From NCBI GenBank assembly GCA_902543145.1, contig CACBXG010000002.1, positions 1 to 64,000 of the forward strand: DNA of 64,000 nt, in the 5' to 3' direction. Under the pieces are notes generated by a model. The model worked only from the letters and a program-made list of their open reading frames with translations, was not told the origin of the DNA and searched no databases. This DNA is from an uncultured SAR116 cluster alpha proteobacterium. Lineage in GTDB: Bacteria; Pseudomonadota; Alphaproteobacteria; Puniceispirillales; Marisalimonadaceae. Position numbers and translations under genes: made by a program. The first letter of the stretch is position 1. The number at the start of each line of letters is the position of its first letter. Positions 1 through 9,863 of the stretch are shown here, one piece after another.

Positions 1-441
1 AATGGTATTGGTTTAGCCGCCACACAAATTGCAATTGATAAAAGATTAATTGTAATGGATTGTGGAAAAACAAAGTTTGAAACTCAAAATATATCAGAAG
101 AAGAATATAATGAAAAAATAAAGGATGAACAATTTGAACCTTTTCCAATTAAAATGATTAACCCAGAAATAATAAGTTTAGGTAAAAATCTTGAAGAAAG
201 AGAAGAGGGTTGCTTGTCTATACCTGGATACAATGCAAAAATCAAAAGACCATCATCCTTAAAAGTAAAGTATACTGACGAAAATAAAAAAGATAATATC
301 ATTGATGCTGAGGGATTGTTAGCAACTTGCATTCAACATGAAATAGATCATTTAAATGGTATTCTTTTTATTGATCATCTATCAAAATTAAAAAGAGAAA
401 TAATTCTTAAAAAAGCTATCAAAGAATACTCTAAAAATTAA
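1..441 (+). CDS. def: Peptide deformylase, 5' end missing
   Basis: Removes the N-formyl group from nascent proteins. The reading frame is open from base 1, so the gene begins before the window. All three family motifs are visible: G-x-G-L-A-A-x-Q at residues 2-9 of the fragment, EGCLS with the metal cysteine near residue 71, and HEIDH near residues 113-117 carrying the two metal histidines and catalytic glutamate. Only the first few dozen residues are lost. It lies 23 bases before fmt, the usual def-fmt pair. Confidence 0.95.
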   Translation, partial: NGIGLAATQIAIDKRLIVMDCGKTKFETQNISEEEYNEKIKDEQFEPFPIKMINPEIISLGKNLEEREEGCLSIPGYNAKIKRPSSLKVKYTDENKKDNIIDAEGLLATCIQHEIDHLNGILFIDHLSKLKREIILKKAIKEYSKN

Positions 442-464
442 AAGGTTACGAAAACGAGGGTTAG

Positions 465-1394
465 TTGAATATAATATTTATGGGAACTCCTGATTTTGCT
501 GTCCCCAGCCTAAGGTTTATTGAGAAAAATTATAATATAGTTGCTGTTTATTCACAACCTGCTCGCCCTAGTGGAAGAGGTATGAAAACAAAACTTTCTC
601 CAGTTGAAAAAAATGCAAAAGAATTAAATTTAAAAACAATTACTCCTTCAACTTTAAAACAAGAAGATGTGTTTCTACAATTTAAAAAACTAAAGCCAGA
701 TTTAGTTGTAGTTGTTGCATATGGTTTGCTTCTACCTGAAAAATTCTTGTTAACACCTAAATTTGGTTGCATTAACGGTCATGCTAGCCTTTTACCAAGG
801 TGGCGCGGTGCTGCTCCAATACAAAGAGCTATAGAAGCAGGTGATCGTCAAACTGGTTCATGTATAATGCTAATGGAAAAGGGTATGGATACTGGACCAA
901 TACTATCTTCAAAGTCAATAAATATTCATATTAGTGACACTTCTAAAACTATACATGATCAACTATCTAATTTGACAGCTGAAATGCTTGTGAAGACTAT
1001 TAAAAAATATATTGATGGAAAAATTTTACCAATTAAGCAAAAGGAGGATGGTGTTAAATATGCAGAGAAAATTGTTAAAGATGAGGCTATTATAAACTGG
1101 AATTTGCCCTCGATTAATATTTTTAATAAAGTAAGAGCTTTTAATCCTTTTCCAGGCACTTATACATTTTTATCGGGTGTTAAAATCAAAATTGTTGAAA
1201 CCAAACTTTGTAAAGATAGTCATCAATTTGAACCAGGTACAATAATTGAATGTAACAACAAAATAATTGTAGCATGTGGAAATAAATCATCGTTAGAGAT
1301 TAAATATCTTCAAAAATCTGGAAAAAACATCATCTCTGTCAAAGACTTTCTCAATGGAACTAAAATAAGTATTGGTGAAAAATTTGGAAGTTAA
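465..1394 (+). CDS. fmt: Methionyl-tRNA formyltransferase
   Basis: Formylates initiator Met-tRNA using 10-formyl-tetrahydrofolate. The start is TTG, followed at once by the typical N-terminus MNIIFMGTPDFAVPSL. The catalytic region reads NGHASLLPRWRGAAPIQ, with the Asn, His and folate-binding SLLP segment, and MDTGPI follows. The C-terminal third is the tRNA-binding barrel. At 309 residues it is full length. It sits between def and truA; its 3' end overlaps truA by about 20 bases, which suggests translational coupling. Confidence 0.95.
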   Translation: MNIIFMGTPDFAVPSLRFIEKNYNIVAVYSQPARPSGRGMKTKLSPVEKNAKELNLKTITPSTLKQEDVFLQFKKLKPDLVVVVAYGLLLPEKFLLTPKFGCINGHASLLPRWRGAAPIQRAIEAGDRQTGSCIMLMEKGMDTGPILSSKSINIHISDTSKTIHDQLSNLTAEMLVKTIKKYIDGKILPIKQKEDGVKYAEKIVKDEAIINWNLPSINIFNKVRAFNPFPGTYTFLSGVKIKIVETKLCKDSHQFEPGTIIECNNKIIVACGNKSSLEIKYLQKSGKNIISVKDFLNGTKISIGEKFGS

Positions 1395-2208
1395 TAAGAC
1401 TGTTAAATTTGCTTTACTAATTGAGTATGATGGCAATAACTTAGTTGGCTGGCAAAAGCAAAACGAAGGAATTTCTGTCCAAGGAAGTTTAGAAGAAGCT
1501 GCTAAAAATATTTTTAATCAAGAATTTGAAATTCAAGGTTCTGGCAGAACTGATGCTGGAGTTCATGCCCTAGGACAAGTGGCTCATATAAATCTTCCAA
1601 AAAATCATAAATTAACAACTAAACATCCATTTTATATAATATCTGCTTTCAACTCACATTTAAGAAAATCTAAAATTAGGGTAGTTTCTACTAAACAAGT
1701 TGAACCAGAATTTAACGCCAGGTTCAGCGCTATAAAACGTCATTATAAGTATAGAATTTTATGTCGTGCCGCAACACCTGGTATTGAAAAGGGCAAAGTT
1801 TGGCATTCAAGAAAAAAATTAAATATTCGATTAATGGAAGAAGGAGCCAAACACTTAATTGGGAAGCATGATTTTACAAGTTTTAGAACTATAAACTGTC
1901 AAGCCAAATCTCCCATTAGAACATTAAACAAAATATCACTATCATGTGTAGGTGATGAAATTATTATAAATATATCAGCAAAAAGTTTTTTACATAGTCA
2001 AGTAAGAATTATTGTAGGAACAATTTACAAAGTAGGTGACGAAACATTAGAGCCTAACGATATAAAAAACATTCTTGAAGGGAAAGATAGAAATCTAGCA
2101 GGGCCTACTGCTCCAGCAGAAGGTTTGTATCTTGAGAAAGTAGAATATCCAAATGATTTACTTGATGATAATTGGCCAATTATTTATGACAGTAATCAGT
2201 ATAATTGA
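1372..2208 (+). CDS. truA: tRNA pseudouridine(38-40) synthase
   Basis: Makes pseudouridine at positions 38-40 of tRNA anticodon arms. The motif GRTDAGVHALGQ contains the catalytic aspartate, and the N-terminal IEYDGNNLVGWQ is typical. The start is uncertain: TTG at 1372, GTG at 1375 or TTG at 1384 all overlap the end of fmt, and the family normally has fewer residues before the first strand. It is the last gene of the def-fmt-truA group and converges on the minus-strand membrane-protein gene 2 bases downstream. Confidence 0.93.
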   Translation: MVKNLEVNKTVKFALLIEYDGNNLVGWQKQNEGISVQGSLEEAAKNIFNQEFEIQGSGRTDAGVHALGQVAHINLPKNHKLTTKHPFYIISAFNSHLRKSKIRVVSTKQVEPEFNARFSAIKRHYKYRILCRAATPGIEKGKVWHSRKKLNIRLMEEGAKHLIGKHDFTSFRTINCQAKSPIRTLNKISLSCVGDEIIINISAKSFLHSQVRIIVGTIYKVGDETLEPNDIKNILEGKDRNLAGPTAPAEGLYLEKVEYPNDLLDDNWPIIYDSNQYN

Positions 2209-2209
2209 A

Positions 2210-2791
2210 TCAAATTGTCATTGATAATGAACGTGAAAACATTCCTAAACTTGCTTCAATAATAACTGATAAGAAAATCATACCCGTGGCTCCCCAACCA
2301 GTCAAACCAACTTCTTCTTTTCCAATACGCCATAAAGAAAAGGTAACCCAAATTACTACCATAATACCAAAAAATACAAAAATTGATGGAGGTAAAATCA
2401 AACCTAAAACAGCAAAACTTAACATTAAAATAGCCTGAAAAGACTGTATCCAATTAAATGGTATTATAAATTTAAAGAACTTATCACCCTTCCCAATTTT
2501 TTCAAAAATTGTGTTCACTAAGATTGAGAATAAACAAATGTCTATAATTGTAATTAGAAGTAATCTAGGTAATATTCCACTTTGAATATCACCATCAATA
2601 TTCGCTTTAATTCCATATGAAGCTAAAGTTGATACAACTGCATTCACAAAAAAAACTATCCAACAGCTATCCCAAAAACCATTTAAATTTAAGTTGAACA
2701 ATTGAGAAGAATTACCTTTTTTCGACATGAATTGAAAAGCAGAAAAAAACCCATCTTTTATTACAAAAGGATTTGGAGGAAATTTAATCAT
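2210..2791 (-). CDS. Hypothetical integral membrane protein
   Basis: A 193-residue protein with about five hydrophobic segments (roughly residues 45-65, 80-100, 112-135, 138-155 and 170-185) and no recognisable catalytic motif. ATG at 2791 overlaps the end of dapE by 8 bases; an in-frame TTG at 2800 is the alternative. As the last gene of the dapD-dapE series it is likely co-transcribed with them. I do not recognise the family with confidence. Placement downstream of dapE and before truA suggests a vertically inherited gene rather than an acquired one. Confidence 0.75.
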   Translation of the reverse strand: MIKFPPNPFVIKDGFFSAFQFMSKKGNSSQLFNLNLNGFWDSCWIVFFVNAVVSTLASYGIKANIDGDIQSGILPRLLLITIIDICLFSILVNTIFEKIGKGDKFFKFIIPFNWIQSFQAILMLSFAVLGLILPPSIFVFFGIMVVIWVTFSLWRIGKEEVGLTGWGATGMIFLSVIIEASLGMFSRSLSMTI

Positions 2792-3950
2792 TTTTTTCAA
2801 CTCTGAAATAATTTTGGAGGAATTTATTATAAATACTTGTTAACTTCATAATATCATCAACTTCAACATTTTCATCTATCTTATGCATTGTTTTTCCTAC
2901 CAAACCAAACTCTATTACAGGACATATTTTTGTTATGAATCTTGCATCTGAAGTGCCGCCTGTTGTAGATTTTTCGGGATTAACATTTACAACTTTTTTG
3001 ATTGCATTTTGAAGAGTTGATTTTAGCTCTTCATCACTTGTAAGGAAGGGTTCAGCATTACAAAAATAATCAAACTCATAGTTTTTAGTAATAGCATCAA
3101 ACTGGTTTTTTAGCATAGATTTTAACGAAGCAACTGAATGTAAGGTATTAAATCTTATGTTAAATTTTGCTTTTACCTCACCAGGAATAACATTACTTGC
3201 ATCATTATTCACATCAATTGTAGTAATCATTACAGAACTAGGCTGGAATTCATTAGTTCCTTTATCTAAATATATTTTTGCAAAAGGCTCTAGCATTTTT
3301 AAAAGTGAATTTATTGGATTTTCTGCTAAATCAGGATAACCAACATGACCTTGAATGCCCTTCACAATCAAAGAGCCAGTAAAACTTCCTCTTCTACCAA
3401 TTTTAATTGTATCTCCCATATGGTTTACATTAGTTGGTTCACCAACAATACAACCAGAAATTTTTTCTGACTTGTTTATAAGCCATTCAACTACCTTTTT
3501 TGTACCGTTTATTGCTTTTCCTTCTTCATCACTTGTAATTATAAAGGAGATACTACCATATTCTTTTAGATTCTTGTTTATCTCCATAAACTCTGACACT
3601 GCCGCTATAAAGGCTGCTATCCCAGATTTCATGTCTGCAGCACCTCTTCCCCATATTTTTCCTTTTTTAATTTCCCCACCAAAAGGATCTATGGACCAAC
3701 TTTGTTCATCACCAGTAGGAACAACATCTACATGACCTGCAAAGCAAATATTTGGTTCTAAGGAACCAAATCTTGCATATAAGTTTTCAACCTTTTCATC
3801 ACCCTGTCCAAAATTGATTTTTGTGCAAGTAAATCCCATAGGTTCTAAATATGAAATAATTAAGTCAATAGAACCTGCAGATGTTGGAGTTATACTTCTA
3901 CACTTAATTAAAGCTGAAGTTAACTCTACTGGGTTTAAAAAATTAGACAT
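2784..3950 (-). CDS. dapE: Succinyl-diaminopimelate desuccinylase
   Basis: M20-family zinc amidohydrolase that releases LL-diaminopimelate from its N-succinyl form in lysine and peptidoglycan synthesis. Visible metal-site motifs are AGHVDVVPTGD, GRGAADMKSG and the glutamate pair in TSDEEGKAINGT. GGTSDARF near the C-terminus and the dimerisation domain between are also typical. Length 388 is normal. It lies 12 bases downstream of dapD, which supplies the preceding step of the succinylase branch. Confidence 0.95.
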   Translation of the reverse strand: MSNFLNPVELTSALIKCRSITPTSAGSIDLIISYLEPMGFTCTKINFGQGDEKVENLYARFGSLEPNICFAGHVDVVPTGDEQSWSIDPFGGEIKKGKIWGRGAADMKSGIAAFIAAVSEFMEINKNLKEYGSISFIITSDEEGKAINGTKKVVEWLINKSEKISGCIVGEPTNVNHMGDTIKIGRRGSFTGSLIVKGIQGHVGYPDLAENPINSLLKMLEPFAKIYLDKGTNEFQPSSVMITTIDVNNDASNVIPGEVKAKFNIRFNTLHSVASLKSMLKNQFDAITKNYEFDYFCNAEPFLTSDEELKSTLQNAIKKVVNVNPEKSTTGGTSDARFITKICPVIEFGLVGKTMHKIDENVEVDDIMKLTSIYNKFLQNYFRVEKND

Positions 3951-3962
3951 AAAAGGCCTTAA

Positions 3963-4823
3963 CTAATCTCTTAAAAGTTCATTTACAGATGTCTTTGAAC
4001 GTGTCTGAGCATCAACTTTTTTTACAATAACGGCACAATATAAGCTTGGTCCTTGGGAACCATCAGTTAATGGTTTCCCTGGAAGAGAACCCGGAACTAC
4101 AACAGAATATGAAGGTACTCTACCTATATAGATTTCGCCTGTATTTCTATCAACAACTTTAGTAGATGCACCAATAAATACTCCCATAGATAAAACTGCA
4201 CCTGTTTCGATAACGACACCTTCTGCTACTTCAGATCTTGCTCCAATAAAACAATTATCTTCAATGATGACTGGTCCTGCTTGTACAGGCTCTAAAACAC
4301 CTCCAATACCTGCACCACCAGAAATATGAACATTTTTACCAATCTGAGCACAGGATCCAACAGTAGCCCAAGTATCAATCATACTTCCACTATCAACATA
4401 AGCACCAATATTTACAAATGATGGCATTAATACAACACTAGGTGCAATATAAGCAGAATGTCTTACCACACTTCCAGGAACTGCTCTAAAACCAGCTTTT
4501 TTAAAATCTTCATTATTCCATCCTGAAAACTTAGAGGGAATTTTGTCCCACCAATTTGCCGGACCAGTGTTTTGACTTTTTGGTCCTCCGGAAATTACGT
4601 CCATATCATTTATCTTAAAAGATAATAAAACAGCTTTTTTAAGCCATTGATTTACTTGCCAATTACTATTTCCCAACGGCTCAGCTACTCTTAATTTACC
4701 TTTATCTAGGTAATCTAAAGCAGTTTCAATAGAGTCTCTGATTTCACCAGTAGTATTTGGATTAATATCTTCATTACTATCAAAAACTCTTTCTATAACT
4801 GACTTCATATTATCTATATCCAT
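3963..4823 (-). CDS. dapD: Tetrahydrodipicolinate N-succinyltransferase
   Basis: Succinylates tetrahydrodipicolinate using succinyl-CoA in lysine biosynthesis. The middle of the 286-residue protein is a left-handed beta-helix made of hexapeptide repeats, visible as the run of short I/V/A-G units between about residues 115 and 225. The C-terminal segment with [11 protein letters not shown] is characteristic. It is followed directly by dapE. Confidence 0.95.
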   Translation of the reverse strand: MDIDNMKSVIERVFDSNEDINPNTTGEIRDSIETALDYLDKGKLRVAEPLGNSNWQVNQWLKKAVLLSFKINDMDVISGGPKSQNTGPANWWDKIPSKFSGWNNEDFKKAGFRAVPGSVVRHSAYIAPSVVLMPSFVNIGAYVDSGSMIDTWATVGSCAQIGKNVHISGGAGIGGVLEPVQAGPVIIEDNCFIGARSEVAEGVVIETGAVLSMGVFIGASTKVVDRNTGEIYIGRVPSYSVVVPGSLPGKPLTDGSQGPSLYCAVIVKKVDAQTRSKTSVNELLRD

Positions 4824-4852
4824 AACGACCCCTTCAATTAAATTAAAACAAA

Positions 4853-5563
4853 TTAGCTTTTTTCAAATTTTAACATACTACTTAAAATAGATTTTATGTC
4901 TGATCCAGTGAAATTAATATATTCCTTTAAAATATCAGCTTCTTTTCTGTTAAAATCATTTTCAATCCATGCAGTACTCATTCCTAATTCACTAGCAGGC
5001 TTTAAGTTTTTAGCTGTATCTTCGAAAAAAATACTATTAGAGATATTACTATCATTAAGACCAAGTTTTTTTTTCATCATATGATAAGAGTTAAGATCTG
5101 GTTTGGCTATATAATTTGCATCTTTAATATCAAAAATAATCTCAAATTCTTCAAATATTCCCATTGATTTTAATATATTTTTTGCATGTTTAAATGTTGC
5201 ATTAGTGTAAATTGATTTCTTGCCTTTAATTTTACCTAGTAATGTTTTAAGTGTAATATCTTCATCTAATTCACTAAAATCTACATCATGTACAAATTCA
5301 AGAAATGGCTCTGGGTCAATTTTTTTTTCGATCATTAAACCTCTTAAGGTTAAGCCATATTTTTTATACATATTTCTTTGAAGTGTAAGAGCGTCAATCT
5401 CATTTAGATCAAAAAAATCTTTTATGTACTCTGTCATTCTTAATGAGACACGTTTAAACAAACCTAAATTAAAATCATAAATTGTATTATCTAAGTCAAA
5501 AATCCACTGATCATATTTTTCATTAAAGTCCATGGTATCTTTATTATTCAAAAATGATTTCAT
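4853..5563 (-). CDS. HAD-family pyrimidine 5'-nucleotidase-like hydrolase
   Basis: Motif I is FDLDNTIYD (residues about 22-30) with the nucleophile and acid/base aspartates. A threonine follows in [11 protein letters not shown] (motif II), and FFEDTAKNL is motif IV. The compact alpha-helical cap after motif I fits the pyrimidine 5'-nucleotidase (SDT1-like) subgroup, which is commonly found between argB and dapD in Alphaproteobacteria. Substrate is inferred from that placement. ATG at 5533 is an alternative start. Confidence 0.85.
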   Translation of the reverse strand: MKSFLNNKDTMDFNEKYDQWIFDLDNTIYDFNLGLFKRVSLRMTEYIKDFFDLNEIDALTLQRNMYKKYGLTLRGLMIEKKIDPEPFLEFVHDVDFSELDEDITLKTLLGKIKGKKSIYTNATFKHAKNILKSMGIFEEFEIIFDIKDANYIAKPDLNSYHMMKKKLGLNDSNISNSIFFEDTAKNLKPASELGMSTAWIENDFNRKEADILKEYINFTGSDIKSILSSMLKFEKS

Positions 5564-5572
5564 AAAATTATA

Positions 5573-6487
5573 CTAATTAGAACTTTTTCTAATGATAGTT
5601 CCTACACCATGTTCTGTAAAAAGTTCTAATAATAAAGAGTGAGGCATTCTTCCATCCATAATCACAGATGCCTCTGCACCACCTAAAACCGCATCAATGC
5701 AAGTTTTAATTTTTGGGATCATGCCACCAACAACTATTTTATTTTTTATTAATTCTTGTGCTTCTGAAATTGTTAATTCTGGAATCAATTTACCATTTTG
5801 GTCAAGAACTCCTGCGACATCAGTTAACATTATCATTCTTGAAGCTTTCATTGCAGCTGAAATAGAACCAGCAGCCGTGTCAGCATTTATATTATATGTT
5901 AAGCCATCTGTTCCAATACCAACAGGAGCAATTACAGGTATCATTTTTTCATTTATTAAAGCATGAATAACTTGAGGATCAATTTTTTCTGGTTCACCTA
6001 CATAACCAAGATCAATTGCTTTTTCTACATTAGAGTCAGAATTGTCATCAACTTTTGCTAACCTTTTAGCAGTTATTAAATTTCCATCTTTACCAGAAAT
6101 ACCAACTGATTTTGCTCCTGAATTAGCAATCGATGAAACTATTGCCTTATTAGTTACTCCACTAAGAACCATTTCAACAACATCAATTGTTGCCGCATCC
6201 GTTATTCGAAGTCCATTTATAAACTCGGTTTTTATTTGAAGCTTAGATAACATTTCACCTATTTGTGGACCACCCCCATGTACCACAACAGGAAGCATTC
6301 CTACTTGTTGTAATAAAACAATATCTTTTGCAAAGCTGTTTACATATTCCTTTTTACCCATTGCGTTTCCACCAAACTTTACAACAATAACTTTATTTGC
6401 ATAACGTTTCATAAAAGGTAAAGTTTCTGTAAGTAAATCAGCTTTTTTAAGCCATTCAGATTGAATTTGATCTTTATTTTTTTCCAA
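5573..6487 (-). CDS. argB: Acetylglutamate kinase
   Basis: Phosphorylates N-acetylglutamate, the second step of arginine synthesis. The amino acid kinase fold is clear: VVKFGGNAMG near residue 35 is the phosphate-binding lysine/glycine segment, VVHGGGPQIG near residue 68 is the substrate loop, and NINADTAAGSIS and VGGMIPKI are typical ATP and substrate regions. Length 304 is normal. It is 9 bases upstream of the HAD gene in the same strand series. Confidence 0.95.
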   Translation of the reverse strand: MEKNKDQIQSEWLKKADLLTETLPFMKRYANKVIVVKFGGNAMGKKEYVNSFAKDIVLLQQVGMLPVVVHGGGPQIGEMLSKLQIKTEFINGLRITDAATIDVVEMVLSGVTNKAIVSSIANSGAKSVGISGKDGNLITAKRLAKVDDNSDSNVEKAIDLGYVGEPEKIDPQVIHALINEKMIPVIAPVGIGTDGLTYNINADTAAGSISAAMKASRMIMLTDVAGVLDQNGKLIPELTISEAQELIKNKIVVGGMIPKIKTCIDAVLGGAEASVIMDGRMPHSLLLELFTEHGVGTIIRKSSN

Positions 6488-6561
6488 TGCTTTAACCGTC
6501 TAAAATTTATATCACTATTATTATCATATATTTTTGGATTTAATTATTTTTTTATCTTTTT

Positions 6562-7197
6562 TTATGCAAAGCTTGCTAAATATGTTCTCAGCATTTCAAT
6601 ACCATTATTTTTGAGACTTGAAGTAACCATTATTTCTGGGAAAGCAGCTGTGTATTTTGAAATAATTTTATTCGAATTGTCTTTTACTTTTGTAATTTCT
6701 TCATCACTCAATTTATCAATTTTTGTAAGAACTAAAACCCAACTTACTGCTGCTGTATCAAGTTCTTTCATTATAGTTTTATCTAAATCTCCAATACCTC
6801 GCCTACTATCAATTAACAAACATACAGTTCTTAGTGTTGGTCTACCTTTTAAATACTTTAAAGTAAGAGATGTCCACGATTTTATATCTTTCTTTGGTGC
6901 TTTTGCATAGCCATAACCAGGTAGATCAACTAATCTAAGACTATTGCTTTGATAGACAAGATCAAAAAATATCAATTGCCTTGTTCTTCCTGGTGTTTGG
7001 CTAGTTCTAGCTAAGGTTTTTCTATTTGTAAGGGCATTAACAAGTGAACTTTTCCCAACATTAGATCGACCTGCAAATGCTATCTCATTACCTTCTTGAG
7101 GAGGTATGACATTAATATCAAGAGCTGCAGCTATAAATTTACATTCCCCTGAAAAAATTTTTCTAGCTTTTTCAATTTCAAGATCATCATATAACAA
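6562..7197 (-). CDS. engB: Ribosome-biogenesis GTP-binding protein EngB/YihA/YsxC
   Basis: Small GTPase needed for large ribosomal subunit assembly. P-loop G1 is GRSNVGKSS (about residues 43-51), G3 is DLPGYG, G4 is TKID and G5 is TSSLK. The motif RTSQTPGRTRQL covers the switch I region. Length 211 is normal. It sits 13 bases downstream of yidC. Confidence 0.95.
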   Translation of the reverse strand: MLYDDLEIEKARKIFSGECKFIAAALDINVIPPQEGNEIAFAGRSNVGKSSLVNALTNRKTLARTSQTPGRTRQLIFFDLVYQSNSLRLVDLPGYGYAKAPKKDIKSWTSLTLKYLKGRPTLRTVCLLIDSRRGIGDLDKTIMKELDTAAVSWVLVLTKIDKLSDEEITKVKDNSNKIISKYTAAFPEIMVTSSLKNNGIEMLRTYLASFA

Positions 7198-7210
7198 TAA
7201 TTCAACCTAC

Positions 7211-8935
7211 TTATTTTGACTCTTTATTCATCTTATTCATAATTACCCATTGCTGACATATTGAAAGCAGATTATTCCATGTCCAATATATAACTAAACC
7301 AGCAGGGAAAGTCGCTAATAAAAATGTAAATGCAACTGGCATCCACGCAAATATTTTTGCCTGTATAGGGTCCGGTGGAGTTGGGTTTAGTCTTTGCTGT
7401 AAAAACATAGTCACACCCATTAACAATGGCCAAATACCAATATTTAAAAAGTCTGGTAAAAATGATGTGCTATAGGGAAGCAAACCAAATAGATTAAAAA
7501 TACTTGTTGGATCTTGAACAGATAAATCCTTAATCCACCCAAAAAAAGGTGTTTGCCTCATTTCAATTGAAACAAATAAAACCTTATATAGAGCAAAGAA
7601 GACAGGAATCTGAACTAAAATTGGCAAACATCCTGCCGCAGGATTCACTTTTTCTTTTTTATAAAGATTCATCATTTCTTGGTTTAATTTTTGTCGATCG
7701 TCTCCAACTCTTTCTCTCAATTTTTGAATCTGAGGTGTTAGCACTCTCATTTTAGCCATGCTCTTATATGATTTGTTTGCTAACGGAAAAAATAATAATT
7801 TAACAATTACTGTTATAGCTAAAATTGCTAATCCAAAATTACCTAAATAATCATTTGCCCAAGATAAAGCATAAAAGAAAGGTTTCGTTAAAAAATAAAA
7901 CCAACCAAAATCAATAGCCAAATCAAAATGTTGAATACTAAATTTTTGTTCATATTCGTCGAACAATGCCAATCTTTTTGCCCCTGCAAATGTCCTTGAT
8001 AAAAACTCACCTTTAGAGTTTGCAGAAATAGTTACAGCATTTCCTAAAAAATCAGTTTGATATTGCCCGCCATTTGAACTTAATTTTCTAAAAGTAAAAT
8101 TGTATTTCTGGTTTTGATCAGGTAATAGAGCTGTCATCCAATATTTGTCAGTCAATCCAATCCAACCCCCTGATTCTTCTGGCTTGATATTAATACCCTT
8201 TTTTCCAGCCTCAGTTAAATCACCATAACTTTGTTCAGATAATGTTCTATCAAAAACTCCGAGTGGACCCTCATGCAATACAAAAAAATCAATTGTTTCT
8301 GGTTCACCAGCTCTTCTAATTAAACCATATGGATATAAAATAACTGACTTAGCAGAACTATTTTCTACTCTCTGGTTAACTGTGATCATAAAAGTATTGT
8401 CAATACTTATGTCTTGATAAAAAGTAATTCCTTCACCATTATTCCACTTTAAAGTGACAGTTTTTTCAGGAGTTAAAATATTACTTGATGACTGCCATAA
8501 TGTTTTACCATTAGGTACTTTTATCCCTTCAGGGCTACTCCATCCAAATTCAATAAAATATGGTGTCCTACCATTAGACTTTAATAATAATTTAATCATA
8601 TCGCTCTCAGGCTCGAGTGACTCTCTATACTGAGTTAAAGTAATATCATCTATTCTGGCACCCCTTAGTGATATGGACCCTGATACCTCTTGACTTTCCA
8701 TTGAAATTCTTGGAACTGTTTTATTTTGTTCAGTTGGCTCAGTATTATCTGATGTAATAATTCCATTACCTACATTTTCAGGCAAAGGAATGTTTGAGAT
8801 GTCATTATTTTCTTTAGCGATTTTTTCTTGTTGATATAAATCTTTTTTGGGATCTACAAATAATATTTGATAGCCTATAAGCACAGCCATAGATAAGCAA
8901 ATTGCTGCAACTAAATTTCTTGTTTCTGGGTTCAT
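7211..8935 (-). CDS. yidC: Membrane protein insertase YidC
   Basis: Inserts and folds inner-membrane proteins. An N-terminal membrane anchor (residues about 5-25) is followed by the large periplasmic domain (about 60-330) and then the conserved C-terminal core with its membrane segments, including NPAAGCLPILVQIPVFFALY and the final FPAGLVIYWTWNN. Length 574 fits Gram-negative YidC. It is in the usual rpmH-rnpA-yidD-yidC-engB series. Confidence 0.96.
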   Translation of the reverse strand: MNPETRNLVAAICLSMAVLIGYQILFVDPKKDLYQQEKIAKENNDISNIPLPENVGNGIITSDNTEPTEQNKTVPRISMESQEVSGSISLRGARIDDITLTQYRESLEPESDMIKLLLKSNGRTPYFIEFGWSSPEGIKVPNGKTLWQSSSNILTPEKTVTLKWNNGEGITFYQDISIDNTFMITVNQRVENSSAKSVILYPYGLIRRAGEPETIDFFVLHEGPLGVFDRTLSEQSYGDLTEAGKKGINIKPEESGGWIGLTDKYWMTALLPDQNQKYNFTFRKLSSNGGQYQTDFLGNAVTISANSKGEFLSRTFAGAKRLALFDEYEQKFSIQHFDLAIDFGWFYFLTKPFFYALSWANDYLGNFGLAILAITVIVKLLFFPLANKSYKSMAKMRVLTPQIQKLRERVGDDRQKLNQEMMNLYKKEKVNPAAGCLPILVQIPVFFALYKVLFVSIEMRQTPFFGWIKDLSVQDPTSIFNLFGLLPYSTSFLPDFLNIGIWPLLMGVTMFLQQRLNPTPPDPIQAKIFAWMPVAFTFLLATFPAGLVIYWTWNNLLSICQQWVIMNKMNKESK

Positions 8936-9031
8936 TTTTCTCTCAATTTATATCTAATACAATTACATATCTTATTTTTTATATTTGTTTAACCTAAAGT
9001 ACCTTTTATTAAAAGAAATGAATTAAATAAT

Positions 9032-9256
9032 TCATTTTATGGGATCATGTCCACTTTTCCCCCATGGATGACATTTAATAATTCTTTTAAAACCTAACCA
9101 AATCCCTTTTTTTAGACCAAACTTGATTATCGAATCTTTTGTGTATTCAGAGCAAGTGGGTAAGTATCTACAATTATTTCCTAATAAAGGGGAAATAATA
9201 TATTTATAAGCATCAATTAGAGTAATTGAGGAAGATATTAAAAAACTTTTCATCAT
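9032..9256 (-). CDS. yidD: Membrane protein insertion efficiency factor YidD
   Basis: A 74-residue member of the YidD family, with the family signature YKYIISPLLGNNCRYLPTCS and then SEYTKDSI. The C-terminal GWKRI.KCHPWG-like segment is present as KRIIKCHPWGKSGHDP. It overlaps rnpA by 4 bases. Most YidD proteins assist YidC-dependent insertion at the membrane. Confidence 0.94.
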   Translation of the reverse strand: MMKSFLISSSITLIDAYKYIISPLLGNNCRYLPTCSEYTKDSIIKFGLKKGIWLGFKRIIKCHPWGKSGHDPIK

Positions 9257-9594
9257 AATCTACTCAAAAATTGTTTCAATTGGTTGTGCATCTCAAAAAA
9301 GGAAGCCTTCAAAATTGATTGTTTTGCTATTAATACATAACTATATTTTTCTTTAAACAAAATATTATCTTCTTTTAATAAGCTTGAGATTAATGCTCTC
9401 ATTCTTCTTTTTGCCCTATTTCTTTTTACTGCATTACCAATTCTTTTAGTTGCTGTGAAACCAAACATCAGCCCTTTATCTGCTATATTAGGGTTGCAAT
9501 ACTCTTGTAAAATGAAATTTTTGTTATGGGTTTTTTGCCCATACTTATTTGATAAAACAAAATCTCTTCTCTTCTTTAAGGTTACAAGTTTCAT
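9253..9594 (-). CDS. rnpA: Ribonuclease P protein component
   Basis: Protein subunit of RNase P, which matures the 5' end of tRNAs. The RNR signature reads GNAVKRNRAKRRMRALI (about residues 51-67). LKKRRDF near the start is the usual N-terminal segment. Length 113 is normal. It is translationally coupled to yidD (4-base overlap) and lies 57 bases after rpmH. Confidence 0.95.
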   Translation of the reverse strand: MKLVTLKKRRDFVLSNKYGQKTHNKNFILQEYCNPNIADKGLMFGFTATKRIGNAVKRNRAKRRMRALISSLLKEDNILFKEKYSYVLIAKQSILKASFFEMHNQLKQFLSRL

Positions 9595-9651
9595 CTTACC
9601 ATCTCATAAGCTATTTTACTTAACAAACAAGATATAGATACAATTAAAAAA

Positions 9652-9786
9652 TTAAGCTGAGAGCTTTTTTCTTCCTTTAGCTCTTCTACTACGAATTACA
9701 TTTCTTCCTCCAACAGTAGACATCCTTGATCTATATCCATGTCTTCTTTTTCTTACTAAATTACTAGGTTGAAATGTACGTTTCAT
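9652..9786 (-). CDS. rpmH: 50S ribosomal protein L34
   Basis: A 44-residue basic protein found by reading the minus strand from ATG at 9786. It begins [17 protein letters not shown] and ends GRKKLSA, which is the standard L34 sequence. It is the first gene of the series running down to dapE. Downstream come rnpA and yidD, as in most bacteria. Confidence 0.97.
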   Translation of the reverse strand: MKRTFQPSNLVRKRRHGYRSRMSTVGGRNVIRSRRAKGRKKLSA

Positions 9787-9863
9787 TGTTTTCCTGTATA
9801 AAATACAGCCTCTCGTATTAATTTAGGTGTTTTTAGACACTTTATATAAGTTAGTCAATATGA

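Noticed and set aside
2205-2438. 77-residue plus-strand frame after truA
   Set aside because: Antisense of the membrane-protein gene at 2210-2791; the minus strand has the membrane helices and operon context.
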